Source: Salipiger mucosus DSM 16094 (GTDB lineage Bacteria > Pseudomonadota > Alphaproteobacteria > Rhodobacterales > Rhodobacteraceae). From it: 64,000 bases of DNA. Positions 1-7,871 of the stretch are shown in pieces. Location of the stretch: positions 742,721 to 806,720 of the forward strand of contig NZ_KE557273.1 of the NCBI RefSeq assembly GCF_000442255.1. Reading direction: 5' to 3'. Each line of letters starts with the position of its first letter. The first letter of the stretch is position 1. A program made the translations under genes and the position numbers. Below the pieces are notes generated by a model. That model made no database searches and was not told the origin of the DNA. It was given only the letters and a program-made list of their open reading frames with translations.

Positions 1-1125
1 CCAGGCCGCGGGCGCGGCCACGTCCTTGCGCGCCCGCGCGCCAAGGCGCGCGCGCAGCTCCGGGTCCGAGGCCAGCCGCGACAGGCAGCTGGCCAGCGCG
101 CGCGCGTCCTGCGGCGCGAAGAGAAGCCCGGTCCGTTCGTGCTGCACCACCTCGCGCACCGAGGGCCGGTCCGGCCCCACCGCCGGGATCGCGGCGGCGG
201 CGTATTCCGTCAGCTTCATCGGGTTGCCGTAGTCCAGCGTGTCGGGCAGCACGCCCACGTCGAAGGCCGCCATGTAGTCCGGCACCTCCTCGGGCGGCAC
301 CGCGCCGACCGAGGTCACCCGGTCCGACAGGCCCAGCTCCGCCGCCTGCGCGAGCACCGCCTCGAGCTGCGGGCCCTTGCCCACCAGCAGCACATGCGCC
401 GGCAGATCGCGCGGCAGCAGGGCCAGCGCCTCGATCAGCAGGTCCACCCGGTGCCAATCCAGGAACGAGCCCACGAAGCCGAAGACGCAGCGGTCCCCCA
501 GCCCCAGCCGGGCGCGCAGCGCCTCGCGGTCGGCCGCGTCGAAGGCCTCGAGCGTCACGCCGTTGCGCACCAGCCGCAGCTTGTCCTCGGGCACCCCCTC
601 GGCGATCAGCCGGTCCCGCACCGAGTTGGAGGTCGCCACGACCACGGGCGCGGCCTCGGCCTGCGACATCAGCAGCCGGTGCGCGAGGCCCGGCAGGCCG
701 GACCCGATCTCGGCTTCCTCCGAGCTTGGCGAACAGTCGTCCAGCACCAGCGGCAGCCCGGTCATCCGCGCCGCCACGGCGCCCGAGACCGCGCAATTCA
801 TCTGCGTCTCCACGATGACCTCGGCGCCCTGGTCCTGCGCCGCGCGCGCGACCTTCTTTCCGAAGGCCCGCGAATCCGCCTGCCGGCTGATGTCGCGCAG
901 CGCCAGCGCGATGGGCCGTGGCAGCATGCGCCGCAGCGCACCGCGATAGCCCGCGACCATCGCCGCCGAGGTGCGCGACGCGCCGGCACCGCTCGCGCGT
1001 TCGACGACCTGCACCACGTGCCCGGCCCGCCGCAGCGCCTCAATGAGATGCCGCGCGCGCACCATGTCGCCGCGGGTCGAGCCCAGGCCTTCACCCCAGG
1101 CGGGGATGCTCCAGGTCACCTTCAT
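1..1125 (-). CDS. Glycosyltransferase family 4 (GT4), truncated by the window edge
   Basis: The minus frame is open from an ATG at 1125 to base 1 without a stop, so at least 375 residues are present and the C-terminus is missing. The start reads MKVTWSIPAWGEGLGSTRGD, a glycine-rich N-terminal loop followed by a Rossmann-like pattern. The second half has VRNGV, then FGFVGSF and LLIEAL, the usual entry to the nucleotide-sugar-binding GT-B domain, and near the edge PMKLTEYAAA, the E-containing region of retaining GT4 enzymes. It probably transfers a sugar from an activated donor to a lipid or polysaccharide acceptor at the cytoplasmic face of the membrane. The acceptor cannot be told. It is divergent from metN across about 450 bases. 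Confidence 0.82.
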   Translation of the reverse strand, partial: MKVTWSIPAWGEGLGSTRGDMVRARHLIEALRRAGHVVQVVERASGAGASRTSAAMVAGYRGALRRMLPRPIALALRDISRQADSRAFGKKVARAAQDQGAEVIVETQMNCAVSGAVAARMTGLPLVLDDCSPSSEEAEIGSGLPGLAHRLLMSQAEAAPVVVATSNSVRDRLIAEGVPEDKLRLVRNGVTLEAFDAADREALRARLGLGDRCVFGFVGSFLDWHRVDLLIEALALLPRDLPAHVLLVGKGPQLEAVLAQAAELGLSDRVTSVGAVPPEEVPDYMAAFDVGVLPDTLDYGNPMKLTEYAAAAIPAVGPDRPSVREVVQHERTGLLFAPQDARALASCLSRLASDPELRARLGARARKDVAAPAAW

Positions 1126-1572
1126 CGCGCCGGACCCGCCGGCCGCGCCGCGCCTCCCGCCGTATCGGCGCGCAACGGCGCGCCACGCTCACTCGTGCTG
1201 GACATGATCCCGGGCCACCCCTGCTGAAATGCGTGATGCCAGAACGCTAGTCGGCTGCCCGCGACAGCGGCAATCTGACCAATCGGGCGATGCGCCGGGC
1301 CGCTCGGAGGTCCCGCACCGCCATTCGGATGAGCCACCTCCCGCCGCGCTACGCCCTGCGCGGCCTTGGGGGAAAACCACGAACACCGGGTCCGCACGGC
1401 CTCGAAAGCTGCCCAATCCGGGCGCATGCCGACCCTGCGTCAGCCTCAAGTTTCGGCAATTTCGTTCGATTCTCGAAGTTTCTTTGACAGTTCCGCCGGA
1501 TGGGGTTGTCCCTCCCGCGGGCTTCCGGTCTACCGCGCCGCAACGGCAACAATCGGAGGCACCCGAAGCAGC
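1126..1572. promoter_or_regulatory. Divergent intergenic region upstream of glycosyltransferase and metN
   Basis: 447 bases with no convincing gene. Base composition becomes less GC-rich between about 1440 and 1500, as expected for a promoter. A TTGACA at 1484-1489 is a good -35 hexamer, but no good -10 follows at 16-18 bases, so the metN promoter is not fixed. A GGAGG at 1555-1559 is the probable metN ribosome binding site. I looked for the known SAM-responsive leader motifs expected before methionine transporters and recognised none. Confidence 0.4.
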
Positions 1573-2634
1573 ATGCAGACGGACACCACCACCGGCGCCG
1601 CCATTACCTTCGATGCGGTCGGCAAGGCCTTTCCGAAGAAGGGCGGCGGCAGCGTCATGGCGCTGGAAGACATCTCGCTCAGCGTCGAACCGGGCACGAT
1701 CACCGGCATCATCGGCCGGTCGGGCGCGGGCAAATCCACCCTTCTGCGGATGGTCAACGGCCTGGAAAAGCCGACCTCCGGGGCAGTTACGGTCGCGGGC
1801 CGCGACGTGGGCGCCGCCGGCGCCGCCGACCTGCGCGAGATCCGCCGCGAGGTCGGCATGATCTTCCAGCACTTCAACCTGCTCTCCTCGCGCACCGTGC
1901 GCGAGAACGTGGCCCTGCCGCTGGAAATCTCCGGCACCCCCGCCCGCGAGATCGCGCCGCGGGTCGACGACCTCGTCGAGAGGGTGGGCCTGCAGGACTT
2001 CCGCAACCGCTACCCCGCGGAGCTCTCGGGCGGCCAGAAACAGCGCGTCGGCATCGCCCGTGCGCTCGCCACGCAGCCCAAGGTCCTTTTGTCAGACGAA
2101 GCAACTTCGGCCCTCGATCCGGAGACCACGCAGACCGTTCTCGAGCTGCTGGGCGACATCAACCGCGACCTCGGACTGACCATCCTGCTGATCACCCACG
2201 AGATGGCGGTGGTCCGCGACATCGCGAGCCACGTGGCGGTGATCGAGGACGGCCACATCGTCGAGGACGGCTCGACCTACGACGTCTTCACGGCGCCGCA
2301 GCACCCCACGACGCAAAGCTTCCTCTCCAGCGTCACCGGCGTGACCCTGCCGCATTTCATCGCCCGCCAGCTGCGCGACACCCGCCCCGAGGGCAATGCC
2401 CGCGAGGTCATGCGCATCACGTTCGCCGGCGAGAACGCCACCGACCCGCTGATCGCCGAGATGAGCCGCGACCTCGGCCTGCAGGTCAACATCCTCGCCG
2501 GCGCCGTCGAGGAGATCGGCCCGCGCCCCTTCGGCAACCTGCTCATCTCGGTCGATGCCGATGGCGCCGAACAGGCGCGCGCCTTCCTCGAACGCAACCA
2601 GCAACGCACGGAGGTCCTCGGCTATGTCGGCTAA
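1573..2634 (+). CDS. metN: Methionine ABC transporter ATP-binding protein
   Basis: 353 residues, close to the family length of about 343. Walker A is GRSGAGKS at about 48-55, the signature LSGGQKQR lies near 150, and the Walker B region reads LLSDEATSALD. The last ~75 residues form the NIL substrate-sensing domain of MetN, which separates it from amino-acid ABC ATPases without this extension. The frame stays open upstream to 1366, but the ATG at 1573 follows GGAGG and aligns with the family start. It overlaps metI by 11 bases and energises uptake of D/L-methionine at the inner membrane. Confidence 0.93.
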   Translation: MQTDTTTGAAITFDAVGKAFPKKGGGSVMALEDISLSVEPGTITGIIGRSGAGKSTLLRMVNGLEKPTSGAVTVAGRDVGAAGAADLREIRREVGMIFQHFNLLSSRTVRENVALPLEISGTPAREIAPRVDDLVERVGLQDFRNRYPAELSGGQKQRVGIARALATQPKVLLSDEATSALDPETTQTVLELLGDINRDLGLTILLITHEMAVVRDIASHVAVIEDGHIVEDGSTYDVFTAPQHPTTQSFLSSVTGVTLPHFIARQLRDTRPEGNAREVMRITFAGENATDPLIAEMSRDLGLQVNILAGAVEEIGPRPFGNLLISVDADGAEQARAFLERNQQRTEVLGYVG

Positions 2635-3298
2635 CCTAGTGAACATGCTCATGGAGGCGACCTGGCAGACGCTCTACATGGTCGCCGTCTCGACCCTTCT
2701 GGGTGCCATCGGCGGCCTGCCCATCGGCGTCTTCCTCGCCTGCTCGCAGAAGGGCGAACTGCTCTCCTCGCCCACCGTGAACAAGGTGCTGGGCGTCGTG
2801 GTGAACGCCACGCGCTCGGTGCCCTTCATCATCCTCGTGGTGGCGATCATCCCCTTCACGCGGATCGTCGCGGGCACCTCCATCGGCACCACGGCGGCCA
2901 TCGTGCCGCTGACCATCGCCGCCGTGCCCTTCATCGCCCGCCTGGTCGAGAACTCGATCCGCGAGGTCGACAGCGGGCTGATCGAGGCCGCGCGCTCGAT
3001 GGGCGCGACGCCCATGCAGATCATCCGCAAGGTCCTGATCCCCGAGGCGCTGCCCGGCATCACGCTGGGGCTCACGCTCGCCGTGGTCAGCCTGCTGGGC
3101 TACTCGGCGATGGTCGGCGCCGTCGGCGGCGAGGGCCTGGGCGATCTCGGCATCCGCTACGGCTACCAGCGCTTCATGCCTGAGGTCATGGGCCTCGTGG
3201 TTCTCATCCTCATTGTCCTCGTGCAGCTCGTGCAGACCATCGGTGAATGGATCGCGCGCCGCGTGGACAAGCGGGCGCCCAGCAACCGCGGCGCCTGA
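2624..3298 (+). CDS. metI: Methionine ABC transporter permease
   Basis: 224 residues with about five hydrophobic segments. The cytoplasmic coupling (EAA) loop reads IEAARSMGATPMQIIRKVLI, the usual MetI sequence that docks onto MetN. The start at 2624 lies inside the metN coding end, so translation is coupled. It forms the membrane channel of MetNIQ. Confidence 0.94.
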   Translation: MSANLVNMLMEATWQTLYMVAVSTLLGAIGGLPIGVFLACSQKGELLSSPTVNKVLGVVVNATRSVPFIILVVAIIPFTRIVAGTSIGTTAAIVPLTIAAVPFIARLVENSIREVDSGLIEAARSMGATPMQIIRKVLIPEALPGITLGLTLAVVSLLGYSAMVGAVGGEGLGDLGIRYGYQRFMPEVMGLVVLILIVLVQLVQTIGEWIARRVDKRAPSNRGA

Positions 3299-3331
3299 TC
3301 CTCCCCCTCCCAATAAAGAAGGAGCAATCCC

Positions 3332-4105
3332 ATGAAACACCTGACGACTCTCGTCTCCGTCCTGGCCCTCACCGCAGGTGCCGCGGCCGCGCAGGAAATC
3401 AGCGTGGGCGTCTCGCCCGGTCAGCACGGCGAGATCATGCAGGAGGTGGCCAAGGTCGCCGCCGAGGACGGGCTCGACATCGACATTGTCGAATTCTCGG
3501 ACTACGTGGTGCCGAACCAGGCGCTGGCCGATGGCGACATCGAGGCCAACAGCTTCCAGCACCGCCCCTACCTCGAGCGCCAGATGGATGACCGCGGCTT
3601 CGACCTCGTCGAGGTGGGCACCACCATCAACACGCCGATGAGCCTCTACTCCGACGAGTTCGCCTCGCCCGAGGAGATCCCCGACGGCGCCACCATCGGC
3701 ATTCCGAACGATCCCACCAACGGCGGCCGCGCGCTGCTGGTGCTGCAGCAGAAGGGCCTGCTGACGCTGGCCGAGGGCGTGGGGCTCGTGCCCACGGTGC
3801 TCGACATCGCCGAGAACCCGCGCGACATCCGCATCCAGGAGCTCGACGCGGCGCAGCTGCCGCGCTCGCTGCAGGATCTCGACGCGGCGATGATCAACAC
3901 CAACTATGCCATCGCCTCGGGTCTCGACCCGGTGAACGATGCCATCGCCACCGAGACCGACAGCCCCTACGTCAACATCATCGTCGTGCGCGCCGGTGAC
4001 GAGGACGAGCCCTGGGTGCAGCCGCTGGTCGACGCCTACCACTCCCCCGAGGTGAAGGCCTTCATCGAGGAGAAGTACAACGGCACCGTGCTCACCTCCT
4101 GGTAA
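3332..4105 (+). CDS. metQ: Methionine-binding periplasmic protein (NlpA/MetQ family)
   Basis: 257 residues with the family motifs ISVGVSPGQHGEIM, NSFQHRPYL and IGIPNDPTNGGRALLVLQ. The signal peptide ends in AAAAQE with no lipobox cysteine, so unlike E. coli MetQ this looks like a soluble periplasmic protein. It follows metI by 33 bases with an AAGGAG ribosome binding site and is the last gene of the operon. It delivers methionine to MetNI. Confidence 0.92.
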   Translation: MKHLTTLVSVLALTAGAAAAQEISVGVSPGQHGEIMQEVAKVAAEDGLDIDIVEFSDYVVPNQALADGDIEANSFQHRPYLERQMDDRGFDLVEVGTTINTPMSLYSDEFASPEEIPDGATIGIPNDPTNGGRALLVLQQKGLLTLAEGVGLVPTVLDIAENPRDIRIQELDAAQLPRSLQDLDAAMINTNYAIASGLDPVNDAIATETDSPYVNIIVVRAGDEDEPWVQPLVDAYHSPEVKAFIEEKYNGTVLTSW

Positions 4106-4129
4106 GCCGCCCCGCCGCGATGCATGCCC

Positions 4130-4157
4130 GGCCGGTCCCGAAAGGGGCCGGCCGTTT
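4130..4157 (+). terminator. Rho-independent terminator after metQ
   Basis: A 10-bp GC stem (arms 4130-4139 and 4144-4153, with one G-U pair) closes on a GAAA tetraloop and is followed by GTTTG. It lies 25 bases after the metQ stop. Confidence 0.7.
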
Positions 4158-4344
4158 GCGTTCCGGGCCCGCGAGTCCCGCCCCTGACGCCCGATCACGC
4201 CTGCCGCGAATTGACGTCACCCCGGGGGGCGCCTAGCATGCAAGCGACAGAATGTGGTGTAATGGTCGTTCTGGTGGGAAATCATCCCAATCGCGATTCG
4301 AGGGATCGGCGCGCGACGGGGTGCCGAGGTTTGGAGGGCACGCG

Positions 4345-5235
4345 ATGCAGATGGGGGATTTCGCCGACAGGGACGGCACGATCTGGTTCGACGGACGGCT
4401 CGTGCCCTGGCGCGAGGCGCAGACCCACGTCATGAACCAGGGCCTGCACTACGGCGCCACCGTCTTCGAGGGCGAGCGCACCTACGGCGGCCGCATCTTC
4501 CGCCTCACCGAGCACACCGAACGCCTCATCGCCTCGGCCCGCGCCATGGGCTACGAACTCCCCTACAGCTGCGGCGAGATCGAGCTTGCCACCATGCAGG
4601 CGATCAAGGCTTCCGGCCTGCGCGACGGCTACGTCCGTCCCTTCGCCTGGCCCGGCAGCCGCTACATGGACCTGCTGATCCGCGACAACGAGATCCACCT
4701 CGCCATCGCCGTCTGGGGCGTGCGCGCGGGCCCCGACGAAAGCACCCGACGCCGCGGGCTACGCCTCCAGCTCTCCGAGGGGCGCCGCCCGGACGACGCC
4801 ACGCTACCCGGCGCCGCCAAGTCGGCGGCCAGCTGGGCCATCGGCGGCGTGGTCCGCGAAGCCGCGGTCCGCGCCGGGTTTGACGACGCCATCATGCTGA
4901 ATCCGCAGGGAAATCTTGCCGGAACCACCGGCGCCAACCTCTTCCTTGGCATCGACGGGGCGCTGCACACGCCTCTGCCCAAGGGCTATATCGACGGCAT
5001 CACCCGTCGCACGGTCATCGACCTGATGAAGCGCCGGGGCATCGAGGTCATCGAGCGCGACATCGCCCCCGGCGAGATCGACAGCATCCGCGAGGCCTTC
5101 ATCACCGGCACCGCCGCCGAGGTCACGCCGGTCACCCGTATCGGCAATCGCAGCCTCTCCATCGGCACGTTCACCCGCAAGGCCACGGCCGACTACCACG
5201 ACCTCGTGCGCTCCGAGGGCGAACTAATCAACTGA
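4345..5235 (+). CDS. Branched-chain-aminotransferase-like PLP enzyme (class IV)
   Basis: 296 residues, fold type IV. The start at 4345 follows GGAGG at 4333-4337. Family marks include NQGLHYGATVFEGERTY near the N-terminus, GYVRPFAW, the lysine in LPGAAKSAASW that should carry PLP, and FITGTAAEVTPV near the C-terminus. These fit branched-chain amino acid aminotransferase best. However, the usual SGNY after the lysine reads SAASW, and the EGxGEN block reads LAGTTGANLF, so substrate preference may differ (D-amino acid or amine transaminases share the fold). It ends 8 bases inside the convergent Lrp-type gene, which probably regulates amino acid metabolism. Confidence 0.8.
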   Translation: MQMGDFADRDGTIWFDGRLVPWREAQTHVMNQGLHYGATVFEGERTYGGRIFRLTEHTERLIASARAMGYELPYSCGEIELATMQAIKASGLRDGYVRPFAWPGSRYMDLLIRDNEIHLAIAVWGVRAGPDESTRRRGLRLQLSEGRRPDDATLPGAAKSAASWAIGGVVREAAVRAGFDDAIMLNPQGNLAGTTGANLFLGIDGALHTPLPKGYIDGITRRTVIDLMKRRGIEVIERDIAPGEIDSIREAFITGTAAEVTPVTRIGNRSLSIGTFTRKATADYHDLVRSEGELIN

Positions 5236-5689
5236 AACGCACGCGCCGCCCGTTGCCGAGGCTGCGCAGGCGAAAGCTCGTGCGGATGCGGGTCACGCCC
5301 TCGATGTTGCGCACGCGCGTCTTGAGGAAATTCTCGAAGTCCTCGAGCCCCTCGCAGATCACGTGGATCATGAAATCGTCCTCTCCCGCGAGCAGGATGC
5401 ACTCCAGCACCTGCGGGCACCGCATCAGGTCGGCCTCGATCCCCGAGAGGAACTGTTCGCTGTGGTGGTCGAGGCTCAGGAAAATGTAGGCCTGCATCGG
5501 CAGGCCGACCTTGGCCGGATTCACCACCGCGACGTAGCGATCGATCACCCCGGCCTCCTCCAGCAGCTTCTGCCGGCGGTGCGCGGGCGAGGGCGAGAGC
5601 CCAACGCGCTCGGACAATTCCGCGATGGTCATGCGGCCGTTGTCCTGCAATGCCTCGAGGATGCGAAGGTCGGTGGCGTCAGGCTTCAT
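5228..5689 (-). CDS. Lrp/AsnC family transcriptional regulator
   Basis: 153 residues. The N-terminal winged helix reads DATDLRILEALQDNGRMT, then LSERVGLSPSPAHRR; the C-terminal half is the RAM ligand-binding domain (VLECILLAGEDDFM). It lies between the aminotransferase and the divergent hydantoinase operon. The 134-base gap to hyuA (5690-5823) is AT-rich with ATATTT and GATATTT blocks, a suitable Lrp binding region. It probably senses an amino acid and controls one or both neighbours; the ligand is unknown. Confidence 0.9.
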   Translation of the reverse strand: MKPDATDLRILEALQDNGRMTIAELSERVGLSPSPAHRRQKLLEEAGVIDRYVAVVNPAKVGLPMQAYIFLSLDHHSEQFLSGIEADLMRCPQVLECILLAGEDDFMIHVICEGLEDFENFLKTRVRNIEGVTRIRTSFRLRSLGNGRRVRFS

Positions 5690-5823
5690 GGAGAATATTT
5701 CCTACGATTTTCAGCTATCGTGGATGATATTTGCGATCATTTCAAGCGCACCCCCGCAGTTTGGGCAATTTGCCGGTGCCGGCAGGCGTAGTGTCCCCGC
5801 AAGACATCAACCGGAGAACATGC

Positions 5824-7866
5824 ATGTTGCGCATCGGAGTCGACATCGGCGGCACCTTCACCGACTTCTGCGGCTGGCGGCAGGGGCAGAGCGAGCCCGT
5901 CGCCACCTTCAAGGTTCCCTCGACTCCGCCGAACTTCGAGGACGGATTCCGCGAGGGCTTCGAACGCATGCTCGACCTGCTCGAGCCCGAGCCGGGCCAG
6001 CCCGCCTACGTCTTCCACGGCACCACGGTCAGCACCAACGCGATCATCGAGCGCACCGGCAGCCGCCTCGCGGCCTTCGTGACCGAGGGCTACAAGGACA
6101 TGCTCGAGCTGCAGCGCTTCGGCCTGCGCAACCCGCTCAACCTCTTCGAGACCCGCGTGAAGCCGCTGGTCGACCGCCCGATGGTCTTCGAGATCGCAGA
6201 GCGCCGCATGCGCGAGGGCGCCCTGCGCACCCCGCTCGACCCCGAGCAGGTCCGCGCCCAGGTCCGCGCGGCCCGCGACGCGGGCGCCGAGGCCTTCGTC
6301 GTGGCGCTGCTGCACAGCTACGCCGACGCCTCGCACGAGCAGGCCGTCGCCGGGATCATCCGCGAGGAAGTGGGGCCGGACGCCGACATTTCGCTCTCGT
6401 CCGAGATCTGGCCGCGCCCCGGCGAATACGAACGCGCGCTGCTGGCCGTGCTCAACGCCTTCGTCAAGCGCCGCATGGGCGACTACGTCGGCGCCGTCGA
6501 GACCTATGTCGCGGGCCGTCTGCCCGGCTCGCACCTCTTCGTCACGCGCTCCAACGGCGGCGCCATGTCCTCGGGCGACGCGGTCGAGCATCCCGTGCAC
6601 ACGCTGCTGTCCGGTCCCGCCTCGGGCGTTACCGCGGTGCAGTATCTCGGCAACCTCATCGGCGAGGACAACATCCTCACGATGGACATGGGCGGCACCT
6701 CGACCGACATCTCGCTCATCACCGACGGGCAGACCCTGACCACCGGCAGCGCGGAAGTGGGGGATTTTCCCCTCGTCATGCCCGTCACCGGCGTCGAGGC
6801 CATCGGCGCGGGCGGCGGCTCGATCATCCAGATGGACGGCGGCATGCTGCGCGTCGGCCCGCAAAGCGCAGGCGCGCGCCCGGGCCCGGCCTGCTTCGGC
6901 CGCGGCGGCACCCGCCCCACGCTCACCGACGCCTACCTGCTCTCGGGCTACCTGCCCGAGGCGCTGCTCGGCGGCGAGATGACCCTCGACCGCGCCGCGG
7001 CCGAGGCCGCGCTCGCCCCGGTCGCCCGCGAACTCGGCTGCGACGTGCCGGCGGCGGCCGAAATGGCGGTCCGCGTCGCCAGCTCGAACATGGAGGCGGG
7101 CGTTCTGCCCTTCGTGGCGCGCTACGGCGTCGACCCCGAGGACCTGACACTCATCGTCTACGGCGGCGGCGGGGCGCTGCACGGCCCCATCTTCGCCCGC
7201 GAGATCGGCGTCAAGCGCATCGTCGTGCCCGGCGTGCCCTCGGTCTTCTGCGCCTACGGCGGCCTCGTCTCCGAGGTGCGCCACGACCTGACCACCAGCG
7301 TCCAGGGGCGCAGCGTCACGGCCGACGACATCGCCGGCATCTTCGCCGACCTGCGCGGCCAGGCCTCCGACTGGCTCGACCAGCAGGTCGACGCCTCGCT
7401 CCTCGAAGAGGTCGACTACGAGTACTGGTCCGAGATGCGCTACGCCGGCCAGTCCTTCGAGGTCGACGTGCAACTCTCGCAGGAGGCCGTCGAAAACCGC
7501 GACCTCGCCGCCATGCAGCAGGCCTTCCACGTCGCGCACGAAAAGCTCTACAGCCACTGCGACCCGTCCAGCCCGACCGAGTTCGTGCACTTCCGCGTCC
7601 GCGTGAAGGGCCGCATGCCGATGCCCTCCGAGCCGCGGGGCATGGGCACCGGGGCAGGGGAGCCCCGGCCGCAGACCCGGCGCGAGATCCGCTTCGCCGG
7701 ACAGGCCTACCCCGACACCGCGGTCTATGCCCGCGAAGACCTCTGGGAGGGCGCGCACCTCTCCGGTCCCTGCGTGGTGCAGCAGCGCGACGCCACCGTT
7801 CTGGTGCCACCGGGCTACTCGCTCGAATGCGCCGCCTACGACAACCTCGTGATCTCGAAGGACTGA
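5824..7866 (+). CDS. hyuA: Hydantoinase/oxoprolinase subunit A
   Basis: 680 residues, the normal length. It starts MLRIGVDIGGTFTDF, the phosphate-binding loop of the ATP-dependent HyuA/5-oxoprolinase family, and has MDMGGTSTDISL and YGGGGALHGP of the ASKHA-type core. The ATG at 5824 follows a CCGGAGAA ribosome binding site. HyuA and HyuB together open cyclic amides (hydantoins, 5-oxoproline and related lactams) with ATP. The next gene, hyuB, starts 5 bases after the stop. The true substrate is unknown; the family also includes acetone carboxylase beta subunits, but no acetone carboxylase partners are present. Confidence 0.9.
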   Translation: MLRIGVDIGGTFTDFCGWRQGQSEPVATFKVPSTPPNFEDGFREGFERMLDLLEPEPGQPAYVFHGTTVSTNAIIERTGSRLAAFVTEGYKDMLELQRFGLRNPLNLFETRVKPLVDRPMVFEIAERRMREGALRTPLDPEQVRAQVRAARDAGAEAFVVALLHSYADASHEQAVAGIIREEVGPDADISLSSEIWPRPGEYERALLAVLNAFVKRRMGDYVGAVETYVAGRLPGSHLFVTRSNGGAMSSGDAVEHPVHTLLSGPASGVTAVQYLGNLIGEDNILTMDMGGTSTDISLITDGQTLTTGSAEVGDFPLVMPVTGVEAIGAGGGSIIQMDGGMLRVGPQSAGARPGPACFGRGGTRPTLTDAYLLSGYLPEALLGGEMTLDRAAAEAALAPVARELGCDVPAAAEMAVRVASSNMEAGVLPFVARYGVDPEDLTLIVYGGGGALHGPIFAREIGVKRIVVPGVPSVFCAYGGLVSEVRHDLTTSVQGRSVTADDIAGIFADLRGQASDWLDQQVDASLLEEVDYEYWSEMRYAGQSFEVDVQLSQEAVENRDLAAMQQAFHVAHEKLYSHCDPSSPTEFVHFRVRVKGRMPMPSEPRGMGTGAGEPRPQTRREIRFAGQAYPDTAVYAREDLWEGAHLSGPCVVQQRDATVLVPPGYSLECAAYDNLVISKD

Positions 7867-7871
7867 CCGCC

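Noticed and set aside
1126-1572. SAM-responsive riboswitch before metN
   Set aside because: No recognisable SAM-II, SAM/SAH or SAM-I conserved core could be found by eye; a covariance search would be needed.
5737-7758. Very long minus-strand frames opposite hyuA, hyuB and many other genes (some over 600 codons)
   Set aside because: They are antisense shadows caused by high third-position GC. They are rich in Arg, Ala, Gly, His and Asp repeats, have no family motifs and lie fully opposite well-supported genes.
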